10,624 nucleotides of DNA from an uncultured Fidelibacterota bacterium (GTDB lineage: Bacteria > Fidelibacterota > Marinisomatia > Marinisomatales > UBA1611), in assembly GCA_937893835.1 (NCBI GenBank), contig CALCSS010000104.1, forward strand, positions 1 to 10,624. Direction: 5' to 3'. Below, piece after piece: positions 1 to 7,300 of this stretch (the stretch's first letter is position 1; each line of letters opens with the position of its first letter). Position numbers and translations under genes: made by a program. The notes beneath the pieces were generated by a model. It made no database searches. It was not told where the DNA came from and was given only the letters and a program-made list of their open reading frames with translations.

Positions 1-57
1 TATGGCCACACCTCTGCCAATGCTTTCTCTAGATAGATAGATCAATTCCATGTCCAT
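1..57 (-). CDS. Start of a probable downstream operon gene (partial, unknown function)
   Basis: An open frame starts at an ATG (bases 57-55) and runs unbroken for 19 codons to the window edge, reading MDMELIYLSRESIGRGVAI. It lies 15 bases after the TAG stop of the LPP20 lipoprotein gene, in the same direction, which fits a further operon gene. A short GGA lies 5 bases before the ATG (TTTGGATGAT then ATG), a modest ribosome binding site. A TTG at 66-64 is an alternative in-frame start, and the frame is closed by the lipoprotein's own stop codon at 75-73. There is no obvious signal peptide in the visible part. The fragment is too short to assign a family, and part of the openness could be chance. 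Confidence 0.4.
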   Translation of the reverse strand, partial: MDMELIYLSRESIGRGVAI

Positions 58-72
58 ATCATCCAAATTTAC

Positions 73-1386
73 CTAATTCCAAATGAACGATGTCTCTAAT
101 TGAGAGATCAACTGCTTTGTCATGGCATCATACGCACGAATACCAGCAGTCTGTTGTGATGCAAAATCACCGCCCTTGATATTTGATACTTCTGTTGAGA
201 AGAACTCAACATTGGTGGTTGCATCCTTAAAAGATATGACAGCATTGCCAAAGACAAAATAAGGGAAGTTAGCTCCCATCCTCTTTGATTTTTGTGCAGT
301 GTTGGCCTCTATGTTGATAATGAGATCTGGATCATTGTTCACAAATTCCATTTTACGATTAAAATGTTCTTTTAGGGCTGGACCAATTATTGGCTGATCC
401 ATTATCCTATTGATATTCTTCTCAGATGATATCAAAGTTGCATGTGCAGGTATCACATTGACAGTGATAGAATGCGTTCTAGGTTTCATATCAAGGCGAT
501 GGTCAGAATGGTCAAAATCCTTATATAGTGACTCTTGATCCAATTTAAATCTCACATCGTATGAAGATGCCAGTGATGATGTTTCAAGATCATGCTCTAT
601 CAATCCCCTTGAGTTAGAATATAAAGTATGTTCCTTTCCTAGCATGGATATGTTTACTGGAATACCATCTACTGAACGACCATCCTTAGTATCTTTGACC
701 TGGATCGAGATTGAATTGGCCCTATCAACAAATGTTTTGACCATGTCTTTTTCTAATATTGCATCCAAGGATAATCTACCTTCATACTCATCAGATTTTT
801 GTTTGATCAATGAATAGAGATTTGAGGTCCGGCCATCATAATATGTCTCTATTGGTTCATCGTTGAATGGTAGTATCTCTAGCCATGCCTTTTGTAATAG
901 TAAAAATGAACGTACACCAAATTTCTTATCTGCTTCTGCTATGTGACCTAGAACTGTCTTTTTGGCATTCTCCCTCAATCTCTCAATTGCTGACCTGTAT
1001 TTTTCCTTGTTCAATCTAGCATAAAAATGGACACCTGACTTGTTCTTATACTGCCCCATGAACTCTAGCTCCGGCAATAATAGGTCGACCCTTGATCTCA
1101 TAACGGATGTAATTGCATTATCGATCGAACCATTGAAATCTTTAACGATGACATCCATCTCCGATGATATATTCACCTTTATCTGGGATGATATCTCATG
1201 GATCGCATACTCCCTTGCCAACGTATTCGCATCTTTTGATCCATCAAATGATGCAAAACCAATACCATGCCAATACAGTTGGTCTTGTGGACGGGATTCT
1301 AACCAGATTGGTGGACTTGATGAACATGATAAGAGACATAATACATATGCCATAGATAGCAAATGGCCAGACAAACGATAGATCAT
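73..1386 (-). CDS. LPP20-family lipoprotein, probably outer-membrane anchored
   Basis: A 437-residue predicted lipoprotein. Residues 1-20 form a short signal peptide with Arg4, a hydrophobic core and the lipobox LLSC, so Cys21 would be lipidated; Ser follows at +2, not the Asp inner-membrane retention signal known from Enterobacteria. Residues about 25-140 fit the LPP20 pattern: a P-x-W opening, YWHGIGFA, an alanine-rich helix leading to ISSQIKVNISSEMD, and a closing HFYARLNKEKY strand. Residues about 224-285 resemble a small beta-sandwich of carboxypeptidase-regulatory or Big-like type (GIPVNISM ... NSRGLIEHDL). The remainder (about 305-437) is an alpha/beta segment with DPDLIINIEA and a helix ending the protein. 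The start is 6 bases after the stop of the 991-residue pseudo-caspase gene, implying co-transcription and perhaps translational coupling, since no strong ribosome binding site is visible. LPP20 relatives are envelope lipoproteins of mostly unknown role. Acting as the membrane partner of the two pseudo-caspases is inference. Confidence 0.8.
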   Translation of the reverse strand: MIYRLSGHLLSMAYVLCLLSCSSSPPIWLESRPQDQLYWHGIGFASFDGSKDANTLAREYAIHEISSQIKVNISSEMDVIVKDFNGSIDNAITSVMRSRVDLLLPELEFMGQYKNKSGVHFYARLNKEKYRSAIERLRENAKKTVLGHIAEADKKFGVRSFLLLQKAWLEILPFNDEPIETYYDGRTSNLYSLIKQKSDEYEGRLSLDAILEKDMVKTFVDRANSISIQVKDTKDGRSVDGIPVNISMLGKEHTLYSNSRGLIEHDLETSSLASSYDVRFKLDQESLYKDFDHSDHRLDMKPRTHSITVNVIPAHATLISSEKNINRIMDQPIIGPALKEHFNRKMEFVNNDPDLIINIEANTAQKSKRMGANFPYFVFGNAVISFKDATTNVEFFSTEVSNIKGGDFASQQTAGIRAYDAMTKQLISQLETSFIWN

Positions 1387-1392
1387 AACACT

Positions 1393-4368
1393 CTAACGCA
1401 GATCAAGTACAATTCGTTTCAAATCCGTCCCATTGAATTTTGGATTTTGCCTGAGCGCTCCAGGCTGGGTCCTAATGCTCTCAGGTACTAATTTATAAAC
1501 ATACTCAGTCACTTCTCCAAGGTCTATGACATTATTACCATCATCGGCATTGCCTGCAAGACCCTTGAGCAAGCTATAGGTGAAAAAACTGTGTTTCTTA
1601 TCTATATAGATTTGAGACGTCTCACCATTTGAACTAGAACTTAATATGGAGATCTTTTCTGGGAGATCTGGATAATCCCATAGAGAGCCAGAAGATCTCT
1701 CAGGATCCATATAGGTAATGTCTAGAAAGAGAGTAATGGTCCTGAGACTTCCGAGAACTGATAATCTCGAAAGGCTGCTTAACATCTCCTCAAGAGGATA
1801 TTTTGTGATATCACGATCAAACTTAGCATCTCGTGGAATCAAAAAAGGTCTTCCATTTACCCATTCACCATATCCCCTATAGTAAACATAGAGATCGATC
1901 TCATCCATCTCTGAGTATTTTTCCGCGGATATAATTCTTTTTCTTAGGTCTCCCTGGTACGGATCGAAGATCATTCGATACTCATCTCCTGATGGCCCGC
2001 CCTCCATCTGCCATGGTTTTGACGGTAACATTTGAAAGTCAGAAAAACCAAAGGCCTGTCTAAAATACTTTCTGATCACATCACGATCACGATCGGCATA
2101 TTCCAGATATTCATAGTGCTTATCCTCATATTCCTGAGTCCCTATAATAACGGCAAGTCCATTTGGATTCTTGCGCCCCAACGGAATGCGACGATCAACA
2201 TCAACCTCACCTAATTCATCTGGATAGTAGACAACCGAATCTGCACCAATATCTTGAATGGTCAGTTCCATTGGAGACCGATAATTCCTCATGGTCTCCA
2301 GGTCTATTCGTTGGTCTGTTCTTCGACCTAGATAATCAACAAGTTCAACTTCAATCGCAAAATTATCCTCTGGACTCCTCACAGGAACATCAATGTCCAT
2401 ATAATCACCCGGACCAAAGGCTGGCAATGTAACATCTCCAGTAAATTCAGGGGTCATATATGTTCTGTTTTCCTGTAAATGCACTGAGACTGATTCAGTA
2501 TCCCCTTCTCCAACATTTTGAATACGCATTGTAAGTTTAATTATCTCATCTTTAGGAATATATTGAGTACCAAAATCATTTGATACCGCAAAATCTGCAA
2601 TGATCATCTTAGGCGGGATCATTGATTTGGACTCTACTTTAAAATTATATGGTAGCTCAAGACCAACCTTCTCCCTTGATGAAAGTAATAGTTCGAACTC
2701 ATGCTCCCCAGTCTCCAATTGGAGCATCCCCTGTATATCAATATTGATATACTTTATCCTACCTGCCTCCAATGTATCCAAAGTAAATGGTTCTCCAATG
2801 ACAAGAAAGATATCAGGGTCCTTTGGAAGTACTGATGCTATGACATTATGAGCAGGACTTTGCCCATCATTGAATATTGCAAATTGGATATTGCCTCTCT
2901 CACGTGCATCAATCATACCATTCCCCGATGGCTCATTCACTGTGACACCTTGTATGGTAAAATGAGGTGGGTCAAAGACGATATTGCATGCTGATTCAGA
3001 GAACTCGCTTTCCTGTCCATCCATATCAATAGATGTGACCACATAACATACGTCTGCTGAAAAATCCAATGATCCAACTGTAAACTGGGTGGATCTTGAT
3101 TCACCAACATATTTGATCGAATCTTGACCAAATCTCTCATAGATCATATAATAATCCGCGCCAGACACCTCATCCCAATTCAAGTGCATGCTTGAAACGT
3201 CTGCATCTGCCTGGAGTCCTTTGGGTGGGGTCAGTGGTACCTTTGTACAATGGTCCTTTGATAGTTCAGTCTCAATATCATATTGGTCAAAGCAAGACAC
3301 CCTATAGCAGTACTTCTTTCCTGGTAGCATCGAATCTGTAAATGTTGTCTCATCAGTGGATGAAATGAGCTCTGTATCTCTATAGATATTGTATTTCACT
3401 GCTCCATCAACCTCATTCCATATCAAGACGATATTGGTCTTGCTGTTCATTGAGCTAAGGATGGGAATATCAATGAATTCATGTGTCTTTGATTTTATTT
3501 CAATTGATGGTGCGCTTTCATTTTTCATACCATCTATTGCAGTGATCTTATAATAATATTCTCTTGCGAACTCTAGATCAGAATCAAAGAATGAGGTTGT
3601 ATTGACGACATCCAATTCTTCATCATCCCGATAGATCTTATAACTTATTGCACCTTCAGTAGACCCCCAAGATAATGAGAGTGAGTTCTTTAATTCCTCT
3701 ATGGTAATATCCCTTGGACTTTGGGTTGGCGCACTGCCACAAAAGGATGGCGACGATTCACCCTGGAGACCATAATTTCCTGATGCTTGGACAGTATAGC
3801 AGTACTCATTACCGGGGTATACATCTTTTTCAAATCTGGTATCTTCACCAACATATACTTTCTCACCATTCTCATATAGGGTATATAGTTTAGCCTGTAT
3901 TATATCCTTCCAAGTTATCACAATATGCTCTGGTTCTGTATTTATGTCCAGATCTTTGATATTTAGGATTGGATCAAAGGACGTTGGAGGATCATCTCCA
4001 AAAAGATAGCACTCTACATTATCATCCTGCCCCTGGAGATATATGGAGAGTGTTAGGTCTGCATTCGTATTTTTTCTCGGATTGATCTTTAAACGTTTTG
4101 AGCCTTCACCATCGTGTTCAATGACCAAATAATAAAACTTGGGTTCAATGTCCTCTAGATCAAATTCGCCCTTCCGATTTGTAAGGTCTTCGTGAATGAC
4201 CTCATCTTTCAAATTTCTTAATGTGACAACGGCCTTTTTTACAGGTTTATCAACAGGGTTTCTTACTATGCCTCTGACACTAATATTCTGAGAGAAAGAG
4301 AGTGTGAATGTAGATACAAAAAGTGCAACTCTAGCTATAGAGAGAATTAATGGATAGAGATTTTGCAT
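1393..4368 (-). CDS. Exported fnIII/CARDB-like protein with catalytically dead caspase-like domain (991 aa)
   Basis: Domain order: Sec signal peptide (1-27, ending SFSQ); carboxypeptidase-regulatory-like beta-domain (about 28-112); four fnIII domains (about 131-466), each with a 'Y-x-x-Y-x-(D/N)' centre such as YKIYRDDEE; two Ig/CARDB-like domains (about 467-694), the first opening with GNGMIDARE; and a caspase-like domain (about 734-985). The caspase fold is recognised from GLAVIIGTQEYED, the YADRDRDVIRKYF helix, DLYVYYRGYGEW, FLIPRDA, TLFLDITY, HSFFTYSLLKGLAG, a D/N-rich turn, and RQNPKFNG. The usual S-G-H-G is R-G-Y-G (Tyr833) and the usual D-x-C is D-I-T (Thr885), so neither catalytic residue is present. 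The ATG at 4368 is 21 bases after the stop of its larger paralogue. No Shine-Dalgarno is visible, so coupling to the upstream gene is likely. No transmembrane anchor or sorting tail is seen, so the product is probably periplasmic or secreted. The fold assignment is firm; the function is unknown. Confidence 0.88.
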   Translation of the reverse strand: MQNLYPLILSIARVALFVSTFTLSFSQNISVRGIVRNPVDKPVKKAVVTLRNLKDEVIHEDLTNRKGEFDLEDIEPKFYYLVIEHDGEGSKRLKINPRKNTNADLTLSIYLQGQDDNVECYLFGDDPPTSFDPILNIKDLDINTEPEHIVITWKDIIQAKLYTLYENGEKVYVGEDTRFEKDVYPGNEYCYTVQASGNYGLQGESSPSFCGSAPTQSPRDITIEELKNSLSLSWGSTEGAISYKIYRDDEELDVVNTTSFFDSDLEFAREYYYKITAIDGMKNESAPSIEIKSKTHEFIDIPILSSMNSKTNIVLIWNEVDGAVKYNIYRDTELISSTDETTFTDSMLPGKKYCYRVSCFDQYDIETELSKDHCTKVPLTPPKGLQADADVSSMHLNWDEVSGADYYMIYERFGQDSIKYVGESRSTQFTVGSLDFSADVCYVVTSIDMDGQESEFSESACNIVFDPPHFTIQGVTVNEPSGNGMIDARERGNIQFAIFNDGQSPAHNVIASVLPKDPDIFLVIGEPFTLDTLEAGRIKYINIDIQGMLQLETGEHEFELLLSSREKVGLELPYNFKVESKSMIPPKMIIADFAVSNDFGTQYIPKDEIIKLTMRIQNVGEGDTESVSVHLQENRTYMTPEFTGDVTLPAFGPGDYMDIDVPVRSPEDNFAIEVELVDYLGRRTDQRIDLETMRNYRSPMELTIQDIGADSVVYYPDELGEVDVDRRIPLGRKNPNGLAVIIGTQEYEDKHYEYLEYADRDRDVIRKYFRQAFGFSDFQMLPSKPWQMEGGPSGDEYRMIFDPYQGDLRKRIISAEKYSEMDEIDLYVYYRGYGEWVNGRPFLIPRDAKFDRDITKYPLEEMLSSLSRLSVLGSLRTITLFLDITYMDPERSSGSLWDYPDLPEKISILSSSSNGETSQIYIDKKHSFFTYSLLKGLAGNADDGNNVIDLGEVTEYVYKLVPESIRTQPGALRQNPKFNGTDLKRIVLDLR
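1414..2169 (-). other. Pseudo-caspase domain (peptidase C14 fold) of the 991-residue protein
   Basis: Residues about 734-985. The first beta-strand (LAVIIGTQ), the acidic helix (YADRDRD), the strand before the catalytic His (DLYVYY), the 'LIP-x-DA' segment and the C-terminal FTYSLLKGL helix are retained. The His position is Tyr833 (codon TAT at 1872-1870) and the Cys position is Thr885 (codon ACC at 1716-1714). No cysteine occurs anywhere after residue 461, so an alternative nucleophilic Cys is ruled out. Loss of peptidase activity follows from known caspase chemistry. A retained binding role is inference. Confidence 0.85.
2287..2970 (-). other. Paired Ig/CARDB-like domains in the 991-residue protein
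   Basis: Residues about 467-694. The first begins with GNGMIDARE followed by a strand pattern ending in NDGQSPAHNV. The second begins with a KMIIADFAVSND-type strand and carries RIQNVGEGD. The 'N-x-G' turns after a long strand are typical of CARDB and related adhesion-type Ig folds. The matching region in the larger paralogue is clearly homologous: VVTDFA, IRVQN and IETMK pair with IIADFA, MRIQN and LETMR. Confidence 0.6.
2971..3978 (-). repeat. Four tandem fnIII domains in the 991-residue protein
   Basis: Residues about 131-214, 215-298, 299-379 and 380-466. Each has the tryptophan strand (ITWKD, LSWGS, LIWNE, LNWDE), then a 'Y-x-(I/L)-Y' strand and an aromatic-rich F strand. Copies 1 and 3 share the 'PG-x-x-YCY' form; copy 2 has the 'DSDLEF-x-x-EYYY' form; copy 4 is a hybrid ending. 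Cysteine pairs lie at C190/C210, C354/C374 and C441/C461, each exactly 20 residues apart; copy 2 has none. Confidence 0.82.
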
Positions 4369-4389
4369 TGATAATTAAGCAATGATCGT

Positions 4390-7300
4390 CTAAGGGAGTT
4401 TGTAGAGTACCCGATCAGGATTGGATGTAAAGAGTATCGGTACCTGAGGAAGGTCCTTATAAAGTGTTTTGGTCGTATCCTCTACATTTTTCAATACATA
4501 ATTATGTAATTCTGACACCGTGACCCTTTTGTCACCATTATCCGCATCACCTCTTAAACCTTTGAGAAGATAATAGGTAAACATACTACTGCCTTGGTCT
4601 GGGTGTTCGTAGGCTAATTGAGAGACATCTGATGCAAAAAATACTGTTATGGATTCTGGAGGCATCAAATCATTTGGTAGAGTTACAACAGGCTCTTCAG
4701 ATTTTTTCTTCTTTTTCTTCTTTTTCTTCTTTTTCTTTGCATCTTCTTCCACTTCAACCTTTTTAACAATATTTTGTTCGAACGCAGCGTTATTAAAATC
4801 TACATCCATGAACAATGTTACATTACCTACCTCTGGCATTGATTGAATATGTGCAAGGTCTGAGTAGAGGTTCTTCAAAGGGAAGAATGTAAGGCTATTC
4901 TTAGAATTTGCATCATAGGGCATGAGGACCTTTTCACCATTATGCGTTGTCCCCTCACCTGAAAAATAAATTAATAGATCTAAACTATCTTTTACAGAAT
5001 ACTCAAGATTCGATACGATCTTCTTTTTTATATATCCCACGCTAGGATCAAAAATAGATCTAAAATCACTACTGGATATGCCATCATTGAACAACCAATA
5101 CTGACTAGGGACCATCTCATGGTCGTCCATGCCAAAAAGTCCGTGAAAGTACTCTCTGACCTGTTTTACATTCTCTTGTGTAGAGGGTTTGCTCACAATA
5201 GTGGAGTCCCAGAATGCAAGATTACCTAATACTATTCCTATTGTCTCAGTGTCAAGGGATGCTCTTGGTATATTGGTGATTATCTCAGGCACGACAGTTT
5301 TCGCTCCAATTGATAGGTCTTTTGGAAAGGGTGTCTCATAGAATATCAGGTCATTCTTTCCCTTATAGATCTTCATCGTCTCTATATATAGTGGAACTGT
5401 CTTCCTTGTCTCAAAATAATCATATAGATCAAGTTTTATTGTAAAGTTATCTTCTCTTGTAAGGACCTCAAAGCTCAGATCGATCTTTTCTCCACCAGTA
5501 ATTAGACCAAACTCATGGAGTTCATCCTCATCATCTGTTATGAAAGAACTATCACGACTAAATTTGATGCTAGCAGTATCCGTTAAACCTACTGAAAGAT
5601 TCTGAACCCTAATTGTCATTGTGACCACTTCATTCTTAGGCACATAATGCTGTCCCCATTCATTGTCTATGGCAAAATCAGTGACCACAAGGTTTGGAGG
5701 TGTTACCTTTAGTGTTGGAAATGATATGGGCTCTGGTTCAAGATGCTGTCCAGAAAACTCCTCTACCCTAAAGAAGAAATTCCTATCACCACTTTCGATC
5801 TTTAGTTTTGCATATATTGCGATCTCTATTTGGGCCGTGTCACCTACAGCAAGAATAGGGATGGTCTCAACAGAATCGATCTTCAACGACGGAGTCATAG
5901 TGCCAGCCTCTGGTTTGAGCCATGGTCTTAGTTCTCTTGCAGGGCTTCTACCATCATTGACAACCTTGAATATTGCCCATCCATTCTCACGACCATCTAG
6001 CATGCCATTGCCAGTATTCTCCATGAACTTCTTTTCGATCAGTGTAAGATGAGGAGGCGGTAGTACATATCCACACATTGTTGGTGATCTTGGGCCCTCA
6101 TCTCCATCTCCATCCTCACTTGCGATCTGATAACAATATTCAGTATCAAAGTCCAGGCCCTTGTGCTGATAATTTGTACTTTTGGTCTTCGTGAGAAAGG
6201 TAGTTGAGTCTGTCTCTTTGTCTACTTCATATATATTATATCCCACAGCACCGACCATTTGCTTAAAACTGAACATGACTCTCCTGACATCTCCTGTAAC
6301 TTGAAGCATCCTTGGGTAATTGACCATTACCTTCTTGCATTCTGAATTTGAGGCAGGGCCTTCAGTATCGTATTTATCATTGACCTTTATATCATAACAA
6401 TAGAATTTACCCGGAGGGACAAAGTCCTCATAGGTCGTATTCGTAGTTCCCGTGACCAATTCCCCATCTCGATAGATCCTATAGGTATGATCAACACGAA
6501 GGTTTGATCTTTCCCAATTCAGAGTGATCTTTTCCAAGTCTGCTTCCGCTGTCAATTCTACGGCCAAGATCTCTTCATGTGTCGTGACAGGATATGTTAT
6601 TCTAGGGCCTTCATCCAACTCTTGGTCATAACTGCATGCTTCATAAGTATAATAAGTATCATATTTCAAATCTGAATCAACAAATTCTGTGGCCTCTGGA
6701 GTATCGAAGATCAGTTCACCATTCCTATAGATTCGATAGCCCGTTGCGGCCAAGACAGGCTCCCATGTAAATGCGGCATAGTTTCTAAGAACTCTACCTG
6801 TGAAATTACCAGGAGGTGCAAAATAACCTTTTTGACATTGAATCTCAGCATCAGGGCCAACCGTCTTAAAGGTATCCTCTGCCGCTACCGTATAACAATA
6901 TTCTGTCCCAGGAGTAACAGGGTCTATAAAACTAAGTGCATCTAGATCGGCTATGTTGCCACCATTTCTGAAGATCTTATATTTCCCTGCCATACCAGGG
7001 ATTGCTTCCCAACTTATCTCAACTGAATTTACCTTACCCTCTAACTTGAAGATCGGTGCGGACACTTCAGGGTGAGTTGTGACAGAGTCAACGAAGTTCA
7101 CACCCTCGATTTCATCTGCGTCTATGGAATTGATTCCATAGACATAGGTCGTACTCCATTTTAGATCTTTCTCTTCATATAACAATTCTGATTGCTTGGC
7201 AAGTAGCTCACCATCTCTGTAAAGAGCATATTTCTCTACTCCTGGTACCTCAGGCCAACTTAGGTTTATATGACGTCCACTACCTTCTACCGTATAACCA

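Noticed and set aside
30..42. GATA-type microrepeat (TAGATAGATAGAT) near the window start
   Set aside because: Only about three units, and it falls inside the probable partial reading frame at 1-57.
1040..1381. Plus-strand open frame of 113 codons
   Set aside because: Antisense to the LPP20 domain and signal peptide of the lipoprotein gene; no supporting signals.
2937..3140. Minus-strand 67-codon frame inside the 991-residue gene
   Set aside because: Out-of-frame shadow of the fourth fnIII domain, with no start signal.
4649..4846. Plus-strand open frame with a run of twelve phenylalanines
   Set aside because: It is the antisense of the lysine tract inside the well-supported 1596-residue gene, with no ribosome binding site or family resemblance.
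5663..6052. Plus-strand open frame of 129 codons
   Set aside because: Lies wholly antisense to the CARDB-like region, whose homology to the paralogue proves the minus-strand frame; its own protein has no recognisable pattern.
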